Assembly (NCBI RefSeq): GCF_002211305.1
Contig: NZ_LOKW01000023.1
Span: 124,001 to 188,000, forward strand
Source of the DNA: Rhizobium sp. R634
GTDB lineage: Bacteria; Pseudomonadota; Alphaproteobacteria; Rhizobiales; Rhizobiaceae
DNA length: 64,000 bases
Direction of reading: 5' to 3'
Shown here: piece by piece, positions 34,853-43,739 of the stretch
Layout of the letters: every line of letters begins with the position of its first letter
Position numbering within the stretch: the first letter of the stretch is position 1
Made by a program: the position numbers and the translations under genes
The notes under the pieces: generated by a model
The model's database searches: none
What the model saw: the letters and a program-made list of their open reading frames with translations, nothing else
Told to the model about the DNA's origin: nothing

Positions 34853-35635
34853 TCACTGCGGTTGGGTCAGTTCGGCTTGCCGGGCGGCTTTAACAGGCTC
34901 CGGGGTTGTCCGGTTTTCCAACACCTGCCGCTTGGTATTCTGGTCTCCGCCGACGACATGGTCGATGTCGTTCATGAGGGCCTCGAAGCCCTGCTTGGCG
35001 ACGAGCGTCTTGTCGTTTTTCTGCTGGCCACCGAGCTTCGTATCGCCCATCCCAGCGTTCGCGTGGAAGTCGCTGTTGGTGGCGCCCGGAAGGAGTGCCG
35101 TCACCGTGACCCCGGTCGAGCGCAACTCCTCGCGCAGAGATTCCGCGAACATGTAACCGAATGCCTTCGACGGGCCGTAGACGGTTTCGTATGGCGTGGG
35201 CAGGGTCGCCGAAACCGAGGATGTGATGAGGATCCTGCCGCGGCCGTTCTTGACCATATGTTGGACGACGCGTTTGGCCATATGGACGGTCCCAGTGACA
35301 TTGATTCTAAGCAGGCGAAACTCATCCTCGAGATCGTTATCGACGAAGGCGCCGCCGATACCGATACCAACGTTCAGAGCCGCGGCTTCCAGTGGGCGCC
35401 CCAGCCCCTGCGTGAAAGTCCAGAAACCCTCAACGCCATCGTATGTCGAGGCATCCGCTTTGAACGGATACGCTTCGGCGTCAAGGCTTCGTAGCGCATC
35501 GGCGGCCTCGTTTACCTTGTCGCTTGAGCCTGAAATAGCAACGTCAAATCCATTCTTGGCGAATTGTTTGGCAAGCTCGAAGCCTATTCCAGATGAGCCG
35601 CCCGTGACCATTGCGAGTGGTTTATTACCAGTCAT
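34853..35635 (-). CDS. SDR-family oxidoreductase
   Basis: A 260-residue SDR with TGGSSGIGFELAKQF, the catalytic SSVSA and VYGPSKAFGYM (Tyr and Lys present). The structural NNAG motif is replaced by LNVGIGIGG, a common variant in the DltE/YqjQ branch. The C-terminus (ERP-like QKNDKTLVAKQGFEAL) also matches that branch. It starts at an ATG behind AAAGGAG and is the first gene of the pair, facing away from the rightward SDR gene. Confidence 0.85.
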   Translation of the reverse strand: MTGNKPLAMVTGGSSGIGFELAKQFAKNGFDVAISGSSDKVNEAADALRSLDAEAYPFKADASTYDGVEGFWTFTQGLGRPLEAAALNVGIGIGGAFVDNDLEDEFRLLRINVTGTVHMAKRVVQHMVKNGRGRILITSSVSATLPTPYETVYGPSKAFGYMFAESLREELRSTGVTVTALLPGATNSDFHANAGMGDTKLGGQQKNDKTLVAKQGFEALMNDIDHVVGGDQNTKRQVLENRTTPEPVKAARQAELTQPQ

Positions 35636-36049
35636 GATTTCACTCCTTTGGTTTTATCAGCACCACGATCGCCTCGAGGCGCTGGTGACCTAATGCCCGT
35701 GGAGCCGGTTGGTTACATGAGCAAAATCGATCGGGGCGGTGAGCAAAAATCAACCACCGATCTGGCAGATACCAGGAGTGAGGGACCTTTTGGTCGCGTT
35801 CGCAGCCAAATTGACGAGGCATTCCCGACGTCACGAAGGCACCCAAGAGTGAACACCCCTCATCGGTGCGTGCGATCCAGCTCACTTCAAGTGGTCGGCG
35901 GAGTGGCCTATGTTGTTAGGAGGATGAGCTGTCGTTCGCAGCCAGCAGATATGGTCCGACCACACAAGCGCCCGCGTAGCGCTGGTGCCTTCGGCCGAGA
36001 AAATCCACCGCGACGGCGTGTCCGGCACACCTTCCAGCGGTGACGTCCA
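35636..36049. other. Divergent intergenic region between SDR genes
   Basis: A 414-base region between divergent SDR transcription units. No gene with a credible start or recognisable domain is visible; it is expected to contain both promoters. I found no copy of the GntR-A or GntR-B operator here. Confidence 0.55.
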
Positions 36050-36919
36050 ATGACGGGAAAGACAAAGATGAGCGAGAGAATGAACAGTATCGTTGCTCCT
36101 GGCCGCGTTGCGGTCATCACGGGAGCTGCGAAGGGCATCGGCTTGGCAATCGCGAGGGCTCTCGCGGCCCGCGGCATGAAGCTCGCATTGTTGGATCTCG
36201 ACACCCACGCACTTGATGATGTTACCTCGACACTCGATACGGACACTCTGGTTGTGAGCGGCGACGTCTCGGATCTATCGACACTGACGAGGTTGCAGGA
36301 CGAAACGCTCTCTCGGTTTGGCGACGTGGCCATCCTTGTAAACAACGCGGGCATTACGCAAGGAGCCGGCCCCTGGGATGATCCTGTAAAGTGGCGACGC
36401 CAGATCGATGTAAACTTCGGAGGTGTTCTAGCCGCACAACACGTCTTCGTGCCCTACCTGATCAAGGCAGCCCGACCATCGGCGGTCGTCAACCTCGGCT
36501 CCAAGGAAGGAATTACAACTCCTCCAGGCAATGCCGCCTATTCGGTGGCAAAGGCAGCTGTCAAGGTGCTGACCGAACAGCTGTCGCACGAGCTTTTGAA
36601 GGAGACGGGAGGTCGTGTATCGGCTCATCTCCTCGTCCCTGGCTACACGTGGACACCCATGAACATCGCACTCAAGCCGAAGGGCGCTGCCAGGCCCGAT
36701 CAGGCATGGACCGCAGAGCAGCTGGTGGAATACTTCCTGGCCCGTCTGCTCGACGAGGACTTTTACATCATTTGTCCTGATAACGCGGTCACGTCTGCGA
36801 TCGATGCCAGACGGATCCGCTGGGCGGCCGACGACGTGATCCTGAACCGGCCGGCGCTTTCACGCTGGCACCCCGACTGGATGGATAAATTTGCAGCCTG
36901 GATGAAGGTAGGCCACTGA
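36050..36919 (+). CDS. SDR-family oxidoreductase with C-terminal extension
   Basis: A 289-residue SDR: TGAAKGIGLAIARAL, NNAGITQG, catalytic Ser in LGSKEG and AYSVAKAAVK (Tyr and Lys). About 40 extra residues follow the usual core end, rich in Trp (RRIRWAADDV, SRWHPDWMDKFAAWM), which may form a substrate lid or dimer contact. Three possible ATGs lie close together; the first is reported, but the one 18 bases on has a better GGGAAAG site. It is 31 bases upstream of the RibD-C reductase gene in a two-gene operon. Confidence 0.84.
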   Translation: MTGKTKMSERMNSIVAPGRVAVITGAAKGIGLAIARALAARGMKLALLDLDTHALDDVTSTLDTDTLVVSGDVSDLSTLTRLQDETLSRFGDVAILVNNAGITQGAGPWDDPVKWRRQIDVNFGGVLAAQHVFVPYLIKAARPSAVVNLGSKEGITTPPGNAAYSVAKAAVKVLTEQLSHELLKETGGRVSAHLLVPGYTWTPMNIALKPKGAARPDQAWTAEQLVEYFLARLLDEDFYIICPDNAVTSAIDARRIRWAADDVILNRPALSRWHPDWMDKFAAWMKVGH

Positions 36920-36950
36920 CGGTGGAATGTTTGTAGAGGAGCGTAGTCCA

Positions 36951-37652
36951 ATGCCTAGACCCTATGTAATCTGTCACATGATGTCGCCGCTGGATGGCCG
37001 ATTGATCGTCAATGATTGGGCCGAGGCAACCGGCCATTCGGTCGATGAGCTCGTGAAGATCTATGACGACCTGCATGAGAAGATCGGCGCCGACGCCTGG
37101 CTTTCGGGAAGAGCGACGGGAGAAGAGTTCGCGGACGCCGTCGACCATCCCTATCAAACAACCGGCACGGCCGCGCGACCGATCCGTATCGCCAACCCGG
37201 ATGCCGACGAGTTCGCTGTTATCGTTGATAAGGACGGTCGGCTACGCTGGGACAAGAACGACATTGAGGGGGCTCACCTTGTCGTCCTGACAGGATCTGA
37301 CGTGGATGATGCTTACCTGGCGGGCCTCACCCAGGCTGGCGTTTCCTATATCGTATCGGAGAAAGATGGCGTCGATCTGAAAAACGCGCTCGACGTTCTC
37401 GGAACCGAGTTCGGTGTGAAGCGCTTGATGCTGGAAGGCGGGGCGCAAACTAATGGCAATTTCTTGGATGCGGGTCTTGTTGACGAGGTCAGCCTAGTCA
37501 TCTTCCCTGCGATCGGAGGCAAGTCGAATACACCGGCCATATTCGAGGGCGGTGAGGATGGGCTTGCCGGCGGGGCGAGGCTTACGTTTATCAGCGCCGA
37601 AGCCGCTGGCCTCGGCTCCGTCCATCTGAGATATCGCGTTGAACGTCCATAG
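36951..37652 (+). CDS. RibD C-terminal / dihydrofolate-reductase-like protein
   Basis: A 233-residue stand-alone RibD-C domain: HMMSPLDGRLI at the start, SGRATGEEF, YIVSEKDGVDL, and the classical LMLEGGAQTNGNFLDAGLVD near the C-terminus. Stand-alone members are NADPH-dependent reductases of varied substrates, not necessarily in riboflavin synthesis; the deaminase half of RibD is missing. The ATG behind GAGGAG was chosen over one 24 bases upstream. It follows an SDR gene in the same operon. Confidence 0.85.
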   Translation: MPRPYVICHMMSPLDGRLIVNDWAEATGHSVDELVKIYDDLHEKIGADAWLSGRATGEEFADAVDHPYQTTGTAARPIRIANPDADEFAVIVDKDGRLRWDKNDIEGAHLVVLTGSDVDDAYLAGLTQAGVSYIVSEKDGVDLKNALDVLGTEFGVKRLMLEGGAQTNGNFLDAGLVDEVSLVIFPAIGGKSNTPAIFEGGEDGLAGGARLTFISAEAAGLGSVHLRYRVERP

Positions 37653-37766
37653 GAGAAGCCCACAGGAGAAGATTGTGGAAGGGCTCCCCCCATCAAGGGC
37701 CGAACTTGAGATTCGGGGACAGGTGCCGCCTTGCGCGGCATCTACCCGAAGGATCGTTGGCCATAT

Positions 37767-38540
37767 TCACTTCCTCTCCTGCGGTGCCACTCTAAGCTGC
37801 ACATTGGATCCTTCCAAAGCCGCGCGGACGTCGATTGGCGGTTCCTGGTCGGTGATGATAACTTCGAACTCGTCAATGGTGGCCAGGACATGAAGAGCAG
37901 TATGATTGAAGCGCTTATGGTTTAAGAGCAAGCAGCGACGCGCGGCGCTTGCAATCATCGCTCGCTTCGAGCGGACAACGTCATCATCCATATGGTAGAC
38001 GCGCAATCCAGAAACTGCCGGCGTTGAGATAAAGGCGATGTCGGCGCTGAGACGCGACAATGCCTGTTCGGCGACGACGCCGAAAAAACCATTGAACTTC
38101 ATCGAATAGCGTCCACCGACCGCAATCAGGTTGATCCCTGATTCCGTCTTGAGCCGATCGATGACCGCCGCATTGTTGGTGATCACCGTCAGCGGCCTCC
38201 TCTGAGGCAGCAATTCCCCGAGCACCGACGCCATAGATCCGTCGTTGACCATCACCGTCATGCCGGGCTCGACGAGTTCAAGGGCGGCCTCTGCCATCCG
38301 GCGCTTGGCCTCGCCCTCCTGCTGCTGGCGAAACCGGAAATCGCTTTCGAAATGGCCTCCTGCCTCGATCGTTGCCCCGCCACGGACCTTGCGAAGCATC
38401 CCTGCCTGCTCAAGATCATCCAGATCCCGGTGGATGGTCATCTTGGATACAGCGAACCGATCGGATAGGTCGTCGAGATCCACCACCCTCTGCGCGACCA
38501 ACAGGTCCATAATGGCCTGCCTCCGATCATCTCTCTTCAT
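37767..38540 (-). CDS. DeoR/GlpR-family transcriptional regulator
   Basis: A 257-residue DeoR regulator with an N-terminal helix-turn-helix (VDLDDLSDRFAVSKMTIHRD, then EQAGMLRKVRGGA) and a C-terminal phosphosugar-sensing domain: MVNDGSMASVLGELL, TVITNNAAVIDRL and a late FISTPAVSGLRVYHMDD segment. It converges with the RibD-C gene. An inverted pair of TTTCGTTAG copies lies 77 and 198 bases upstream of its start, suggesting autoregulation and control of something read rightward from there. A GlpR-type effector would be a sugar phosphate. Confidence 0.88.
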   Translation of the reverse strand: MKRDDRRQAIMDLLVAQRVVDLDDLSDRFAVSKMTIHRDLDDLEQAGMLRKVRGGATIEAGGHFESDFRFRQQQEGEAKRRMAEAALELVEPGMTVMVNDGSMASVLGELLPQRRPLTVITNNAAVIDRLKTESGINLIAVGGRYSMKFNGFFGVVAEQALSRLSADIAFISTPAVSGLRVYHMDDDVVRSKRAMIASAARRCLLLNHKRFNHTALHVLATIDEFEVIITDQEPPIDVRAALEGSNVQLRVAPQERK

Positions 38541-38616
38541 ATTCTAGTCCTCCGGCGCACTAATCCGATCCTTTAACATCAAGATCCGACGCTACAAATC
38601 ACATGCAAACATCATT

Positions 38617-38746
38617 TTTCGTTAGTTTGTGTTGCTCTATTCGACAACGCCCGTGACGCTGCTGGCATGATGGGACACGTGAAGACGCATGATGGTGCGA
38701 TTGCACCACTCCATGCATGGCCGAAGGCGCTCATTTTCTAACGAAA
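38617..38746. promoter_or_regulatory. Inverted TTTCGTTAG pair, candidate DeoR operator
   Basis: TTTCGTTAG at 38617-38625 and its complement CTAACGAAA at 38738-38746 lie upstream of the DeoR gene. DeoR-family regulators often bind TTTCG-containing repeats. The 112-base separation would allow looping. Confidence 0.4.
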
Positions 38747-38936
38747 CAAGGATGGTTTGGAGGTTCAAGCGCAAATATCATCGCCATGGAGAATGGTCCC
38801 GCGCGTCAGCCGCGCACGGAAGACGGAGGCCTTGTCCTCCAGGGTGAACATCGCGGACTACCGGGCCGTCATCAAAGCGGGCGCGAATATAGGGCTTCTT
38901 CACCGGGCAGATCACCGTAGCGGGCAAGGTGTTTGG

Positions 38937-38975
38937 AAAAGGCCGGAGTCACTGTGAACTGACACCCGGCCTTTT
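38937..38975 (-). terminator. Bidirectional terminator after the lactonase operon
   Basis: AAAAGGCCGG and CCGGCCTTTT form a perfect ten-pair stem; the 19-base intervening segment can extend it with GTCA/TGAC. Leftward transcripts of the lactonase gene reach it about 70 bases after the stop, and each strand ends with TTTT. Confidence 0.75.
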
Positions 38976-39043
38976 CTCTGCTTATCGCCTTGGGAGGACG
39001 ATTGTGAACGATGCAGCTTGGCGTTCGCGCTGCTTCAAATCGA

Positions 39044-39910
39044 TCAAACTCTTGATACGTCTCCGTCGGCCACACAAATCTCGACGAGCATGAGCTGGCG
39101 AGCCGTCAGACGCGAGGGATAGATTTTTGACAGCTGCTCCTCGTGCATGGGAACAATTCGTCGTTCGTCCATACCAACGATTTTGAGCATCTCCTCGGCG
39201 GACTCGATCAGACGTGTCTGGCTGCCATTGGCAAGGCCCGGCGGCACAAAGCAGGGATCGGTGGCGTCCTCACCCGTGAGGTTGCTGTAGGTGTAGATGA
39301 CGTCGCCGGACAGGATAAACTTGCCGTCTCCACCGCCGGTCTCCACCACCACATATTGCGATCCTGCGGTATGGGTGTCGAATGCCGGATAGACATGAAC
39401 GCCTGGCACCAGGTTTTCCCGCTCTCCCTCCACCAGCTCCAGGCGGCCTTCGATATTTGCCTGGGTCAGATAGAGGATATCCGCCGGATTCAGTCCGGCC
39501 TGCAATGAACGGAAGCGCCGACCCTTTGCCAGAATCCACATCCAGGATTCCAATTCTTTTTTCTGAATGAAAATCTTAGCATTTGGGAAGAACTTTAGGC
39601 CGCCAATGTGATCGAAGTGCGCGTGCGTGAGGATGACATGCGTGACGTCATGGGGCCTGATCCCGCATTCCCCGAGAACGATTTCCGGAGGCGTCCAACC
39701 GGTAACGCCGATTGAGTTGGCGATCTGGCCTCCGAAATCGGCGGCGTCGTGACCGGCATCGACCAGAACGACTGCATCTCCTGACTTGATGAGTATGTAT
39801 GCGAACGGCAGGTTCATCGTGCCCTGATTATGGGCGCCGTAAAAAACCCCGCTGACCGGGTGCACCGGGCTTCGAGAGTATTCAAGCACCCAGATCGAAT
39901 GCGTTCCCAT
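39044..39910 (-). CDS. Metallo-beta-lactamase-fold lactonase candidate (AHL-lactonase family)
   Basis: A 288-residue MBL-fold hydrolase. The binuclear zinc motif is THAHFDHIGG; later ligands are His in DTHTAGSQ, Asp in LSGDVIY and His in VPMHEEQ. The domain arrangement is that of AiiA/AttM lactonases. The start at GGGGAGGAAGACCATGG was used; the longer frame adds only 12 residues. It is co-transcribed with an aldose-1-dehydrogenase-like aldo/keto reductase, whose product would be a sugar lactone, so sugar-lactone hydrolysis is more likely here than quorum quenching. That substrate is inferred from context. Confidence 0.75.
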   Translation of the reverse strand: MGTHSIWVLEYSRSPVHPVSGVFYGAHNQGTMNLPFAYILIKSGDAVVLVDAGHDAADFGGQIANSIGVTGWTPPEIVLGECGIRPHDVTHVILTHAHFDHIGGLKFFPNAKIFIQKKELESWMWILAKGRRFRSLQAGLNPADILYLTQANIEGRLELVEGERENLVPGVHVYPAFDTHTAGSQYVVVETGGGDGKFILSGDVIYTYSNLTGEDATDPCFVPPGLANGSQTRLIESAEEMLKIVGMDERRIVPMHEEQLSKIYPSRLTARQLMLVEICVADGDVSRV

Positions 39911-40388
39911 GGTCTTCCTCCCCATGTCCAAGTAGGGACCCTCCACAGCATGCTGTCGTGTCGAAGGTCGACGTGCCTAAGATGGCGGCCGATCGTTTCA
40001 GCTCGATCGCCGCATTTGAAAGCAGCCCCAGCAGGGGTGCATCTGAAACCAGGACACCGCGCTGCAGGTGCTCCTCCGCCTCGACAAGCAGGCCATCTGC
40101 CCGTCCAAGATGGGAGAGTGCGTGGCCCTGCCCCGCGAGACCGCGCAAGCCCGCAAGCGAGGAACGGACGGATCGCTTTATCTCTGTGGCGCGATTAGCG
40201 AGTTCTCCAATCAAGAGGCGCATGCTCTTCTCCCTCAATGCCATATGCATGAAGGAGTAGATCGCGAGGAGCTCGCCATATGTCCTGACGAGCGCCTCGA
40301 GGCATGCGCGCGCCTCCGGCGATGGAACCGAACCCACGAGCGCTTCACAGCGGAAGCCGCCGAAAACGGTGCCTCCGCTGGCCATCAT
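39882..40388 (-). CDS. Conserved-context hypothetical protein, helical
   Basis: A 168-residue protein I do not recognise. It overlaps the aldo/keto reductase stop by 4 bases (ATGA) and runs past the lactonase start, so it fills the operon gap exactly, which argues for a real gene. The middle (about 25-130) reads as several amphipathic helices: ACLEALVRTYGELLAIYSFM, LLIGELANRATEIKRSVRSS, LVEAEEHLQRG and LLGLLSNAAIELKRSAAIL. The C-terminus has a CC pair and His/Glu/Asp residues. There is no signal peptide or membrane segment. Possibly a helical-bundle partner of its neighbours. Confidence 0.6.
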   Translation of the reverse strand: MMASGGTVFGGFRCEALVGSVPSPEARACLEALVRTYGELLAIYSFMHMALREKSMRLLIGELANRATEIKRSVRSSLAGLRGLAGQGHALSHLGRADGLLVEAEEHLQRGVLVSDAPLLGLLSNAAIELKRSAAILGTSTFDTTACCGGSLLGHGEEDHGNAFDLGA

Positions 40389-41428
40389 CGTACAACCGTC
40401 GGCAGCGGAGCGTTTGACGGAAGAAGGCTCGCCTCAGTCAAAGCGTCCCAAAATGCAGCGGGTATTGTCTCGTTGATCGCCTTCACGTTCTGCTCGACTT
40501 CCAATGCGCTCTTTGCACCCATGACCAGCGTGGCCACTGCCGGATGCGCATAGACGAATTGCATCGCCGCTGCAGGCAAGCTCACCGCATATCTTAAGCA
40601 AATGCTCTCGATGGCCTTGACCTTTTCGACGACGGCCGCCGGAACCTTGCCGTAATCGTAAGTGGCCGCGGGACCGCTTACGCCGGTCGCGAGGATCCCG
40701 GAATTGAAGATCCCGCCGGCGATCACGGAGACGTTCCGCTGGAGCAACTCGTCGAACGCGGCCTCAAGCGGGGTATGATTCAAAAGGGTGTAGCGGCCGG
40801 CGATCAACGAGCAGTCGATCGGAAATTCACGGGCGACACCCACGACAGACTCGGTCTCGTTGACACCCAGACCAATGGCCGATACGGCTCCGCTGGAGCG
40901 AAGTTCGTCCAGTGCCTTGTAACCGGAGGCCCGCAACTGGTTCCAATAGAATTCGCTCTGGTCGCCGTGCCATGCCCGACCAACGTCATGCACGAGAAGA
41001 ACGTCAATATAGTCTAGGCCGAGGCGCTGTTGGCTGTCTTCGAATGCACGCATCACGCCGTCATAGGTGTAATCGTAGGTATCGAGAAACGGAAGCGGGT
41101 CGATCCACTCGATGCCGTAGACGGTCTCTAACTTCTTCGTCCTGCTTGCGGGCTTCAATACGCGTCCGACTTTGGTGCTTACCACCACGTTTTCGCGCAG
41201 CTTGTTCGCCCTGAGGGCATGGCCAAGATAATGCTCCGACTTGCCGAATCCATACATCGGCGCGCAATCGAAATAGCGGATGCCGGCCGCATACCCGGCG
41301 AGGATCGTCGCTTCGAATTCGTCGTAGGAGACATCGGCGTTGAAGCCAGAGAGCGGCACTGTGCCTAGCCCAAGCGAAGTTACCTGAACTTTGCTTTTTC
41401 CGAGCGGCCTAGTTTCAAGTTCGGTCAT
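40385..41428 (-). CDS. Aldo/keto reductase, D-threo-aldose 1-dehydrogenase type
   Basis: A 347-residue AKR like the D-threo-aldose 1-dehydrogenase / L-fucose dehydrogenase / pyridoxal 4-dehydrogenase group, which oxidise an aldehyde or hemiacetal to a lactone with NAD(P). The catalytic tetrad is visible: Asp and Tyr in RYFDCAPMYGFGKSEH, Lys in VVVSTKVGR, His in LLVHDVGR. The start is the ATG behind AGGGATGATCAC. It is first in a three-gene operon with the hypothetical protein and the lactonase, with a GntR-B operator about 180 bases upstream. A second AKR of the same type is encoded 4 kb away in regulon B. Confidence 0.85.
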   Translation of the reverse strand: MTELETRPLGKSKVQVTSLGLGTVPLSGFNADVSYDEFEATILAGYAAGIRYFDCAPMYGFGKSEHYLGHALRANKLRENVVVSTKVGRVLKPASRTKKLETVYGIEWIDPLPFLDTYDYTYDGVMRAFEDSQQRLGLDYIDVLLVHDVGRAWHGDQSEFYWNQLRASGYKALDELRSSGAVSAIGLGVNETESVVGVAREFPIDCSLIAGRYTLLNHTPLEAAFDELLQRNVSVIAGGIFNSGILATGVSGPAATYDYGKVPAAVVEKVKAIESICLRYAVSLPAAAMQFVYAHPAVATLVMGAKSALEVEQNVKAINETIPAAFWDALTEASLLPSNAPLPTVVR

Positions 41429-41606
41429 GTGATCATCCCTAGATGTCGATAGGAGGCGTCGAAGCGATGTAGCTTCCGCCATGCCGTCATTGTTCGGGTA
41501 AAGCCCGTGTCCCAAATGCGTGTCATGTCGCCGGCGTCTGCCGCCAACCACACCAGAAATGCTTGATGGACCTCCGTGGCCTGACTCCTCCATCGGCAAA
41601 GTGTAA

Positions 41607-41622
41607 GGTATAAGGTCATACC
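41607..41622 (-). promoter_or_regulatory. GntR-B operator 1 upstream of the aldo/keto reductase operon
   Basis: GGTATAAGGTCATACC, embedded in a run with another half-site (TAAGGTATAAGG). It precedes the aldose-dehydrogenase-like operon, with -10-like TATACC/TATAGG strings overlapping it. Matching copies are found in front of four other transcription units. Confidence 0.7.
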
Positions 41623-41677
41623 TATAGAGGCAAGCGTTTTTTGCGTGCCGCCATCCGCAATTGCTTAAAAATGCCGC

Positions 41678-42634
41678 CTACGCGCAACGGGGCGCGGCAG
41701 CTCGTCTCAGCCGATCGTTGATTGCCCTGCCAAGGCCAATCAGAGGCACAGGGGCGAATGCAATCACGTCACTCGCGCCGGCCAAGGCGTCGGCTTCACT
41801 CATGGCGGTGTAGAGGTTGCGGGCAGCTTCCTGAAGGTCACCGGAAGAAGACAGCGTCAATTGACAGCCCTCGCACTCCGGTCCGAAACCGACCCAGACC
41901 ATATTGGCGGCAGGACGGTCGACATTCATCTGAACGGCGGCTTCCGGAGCATAATGGCTCTTTAGCTGGCCTGGTGCCGAGACTTTTTGGGGCCCAGTGT
42001 CCTCGTCAATCGGGCCGAGTAAAGCTTCCAGTGCCTCCCGCGGAACTGACCCGTGGCGTAGAATGATCGGAGATCCGACCAAAGACAGAATAGTCGATTC
42101 CAGGCCGTGATCGCATATGTCTTCTTCCACGATTCCCGAAATCCGTCCGTCCAACTGGCGGACAACTTCCACGAAGCGGGTCGAGGTGACCTTCCCGGAA
42201 CGATTGGCTGAAGGCGCTGCCACCGGAAATCCGACGGCCCGGATCAGCCGTTGGGCGACACTCGACGAGGGAAATCGGATTGCGACATTTTTCATGCCCG
42301 CGGTAACTGCGGTTGCGAGCCCCGCGTCTTCCCGCTTTGGCAGGAGCAATGTCAGAGGTCCCGGCCAAAAGCTGGCAGCAGCCAACTCTGCCTCCGGATT
42401 GAAATGTGCCATCCTGCGCGCCATTTCCACGTCCGAAACGTGGATAATCAGGGGATTATGCCGCGGGCGTCCTTTGGCTTCATAGATGCGCTCGATCCCG
42501 GCGGGGCTGCTGGCGTCCGCGCCGAGCCCGTAAACCGTCTCCGTCGGAAACGCGACAACTTCGCCATTTCGCATGAGCCGGGCGGCAGCTTCAATCGCGC
42601 TGTCGCTGACGTCAAAATGACGGGTGGTGGCCAT
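41678..42634 (-). CDS. L-threonylcarbamoyladenylate synthase (Sua5/YwlC/YrdC)
   Basis: A 318-residue two-domain Sua5 protein making the threonylcarbamoyl-AMP used for tRNA t6A modification. The YrdC domain shows FPTETVYGLGADAS, the KGRPRHNPL substrate motif and APSANRSGK; the C-terminal Sua5 domain follows a linker near LKSHYAPEA. It starts behind GAGGAAAAAAG. As a housekeeping function it is out of place inside a catabolic island; it may be an extra copy, or a sign that this stretch joins the chromosome-type background. Confidence 0.88.
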   Translation of the reverse strand: MATTRHFDVSDSAIEAAARLMRNGEVVAFPTETVYGLGADASSPAGIERIYEAKGRPRHNPLIIHVSDVEMARRMAHFNPEAELAAASFWPGPLTLLLPKREDAGLATAVTAGMKNVAIRFPSSSVAQRLIRAVGFPVAAPSANRSGKVTSTRFVEVVRQLDGRISGIVEEDICDHGLESTILSLVGSPIILRHGSVPREALEALLGPIDEDTGPQKVSAPGQLKSHYAPEAAVQMNVDRPAANMVWVGFGPECEGCQLTLSSSGDLQEAARNLYTAMSEADALAGASDVIAFAPVPLIGLGRAINDRLRRAAAPRCA

Positions 42635-42755
42635 CTTTTTTCCTCGCGCTGGTTCTGGAAGGGAGCAGAGATCGATACGACCAAAGCCATTGGCTCAGGA
42701 GGCCCGGTTCGGCGTGCCTCCTGACAGCCTCAACGTCGTCCCCGCTGAGCCAAAC

Positions 42756-43736
42756 TCAGTTCAAGCCGACTACGCTATGCGGCACGTATGGCTCCTCGAG
42801 TTCGCGGACCTCGTCGTCGCTTAGCTTCACGGCCAAGGAAGCGACGGCATCCTTCAGATGCTGTAGCTTCGTTGCGCCGATTATAGGAGCCGTCACGCCC
42901 GCCTTTGTGTTAAGCCACGCCATCGCAACGAGGGATCGCGGGACGTTCTTGTCCTCTGCAATCTTTGCGACGACGTCTACGACGCGGCGATCCGCCTCGT
43001 CCGCGTGACCGTAGAACCGAGCGGTGACATTGTCGGTCTCGGACCTCAAACTGCTTTCCTCCCAAGGCCGGCTGAGGCGCCCGCGAGCCAGCGGACTGAA
43101 TGCGATGATCCCCACCCCTTCAGCTTTACAGAGCGGCAACATCTCCCGCTCTTCCTCGCGATAAAGGAGGTTCATCTGAGCTTGCATCGAAACGAAACGC
43201 GACCATCCGGCAGCGTCCGACTTGTAGAGCGCGCGCGCAAATTGCCATGCGTAACAATTGCTGGCTCCGATGTAGCGAACCTTGCCGCTTCGAACGAGAT
43301 CGGTCAGCGCTTCCAGCGTCTCTTCGATCGGGGTCGAATTGTCCCAGAAATGAATTTGGTAGAGGTCGATGTAGTCGGTCGCCAGCCGCTTGAGGCTGGC
43401 CTCAGCCTCCGCGATGATTGCTTTGCGGGAAAGTCCGACCGCATTCGCTCCGTTGCGCATCTTGCCGTAGACCTTGGTGGCAATGACAACCTCATCACGC
43501 TGCACCATCTCCCTGAGCAGCTTGCCGATGATCTCCTCGCTGGTGCCGTCCGAGTAGGCATTGGCCGTGTCGAAGCAGTTTATGCCCTGTTCGAGTGCCT
43601 CTTTGATAAATGGCCTACTGTCGTCTTCGGACAAGGTCCAAGCATGGTTGCCGCGATCGGCGACGCCGAAACTCATGCAACCAAGAACCAGTTGCGAAAT
43701 TTTGAGACCTGACCGGCCAAGCTGACGATATTCCAT
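42756..43736 (-). CDS. Aldo/keto reductase (YajO/IolS-like)
   Basis: A 326-residue AKR of a different branch from the two aldose-dehydrogenase-type enzymes. The tetrad is in CFDTANAYSDGTSEEI (Asp, Tyr), VVIATKVYGK (Lys) and YQIHFWDN (His); C-terminal GATKLQHLKDAV binds the NADPH ribose phosphate. It begins 3 bases after the stop of the RuBisCO-like protein gene, so it is the tail of that operon. It may reduce or oxidise a tetrulose or sugar intermediate; specificity unknown. Confidence 0.84.
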   Translation of the reverse strand: MEYRQLGRSGLKISQLVLGCMSFGVADRGNHAWTLSEDDSRPFIKEALEQGINCFDTANAYSDGTSEEIIGKLLREMVQRDEVVIATKVYGKMRNGANAVGLSRKAIIAEAEASLKRLATDYIDLYQIHFWDNSTPIEETLEALTDLVRSGKVRYIGASNCYAWQFARALYKSDAAGWSRFVSMQAQMNLLYREEEREMLPLCKAEGVGIIAFSPLARGRLSRPWEESSLRSETDNVTARFYGHADEADRRVVDVVAKIAEDKNVPRSLVAMAWLNTKAGVTAPIIGATKLQHLKDAVASLAVKLSDDEVRELEEPYVPHSVVGLN

Positions 43737-43739
43737 CTG

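Larger units (their letters stand above)
38541..39043. other. 503-base region between the DeoR and lactonase genes
   Basis: The region contains the DeoR operator candidate pair and a long terminator-like hairpin at its right end. A rightward frame from about 38757 ends inside the hairpin, but it has no convincing ribosome binding site or homology. A short rightward transcript between the operator and the terminator, possibly an RNA or a gene remnant, cannot be excluded. Confidence 0.4.

Noticed and set aside
39044..39910. Quorum-quenching AHL lactonase as the biological role
   Set aside because: The fold fits, but the gene is co-transcribed with an aldose 1-dehydrogenase under a sugar-acid regulator, with no LuxI/LuxR genes nearby; sugar lactone hydrolysis is simpler.
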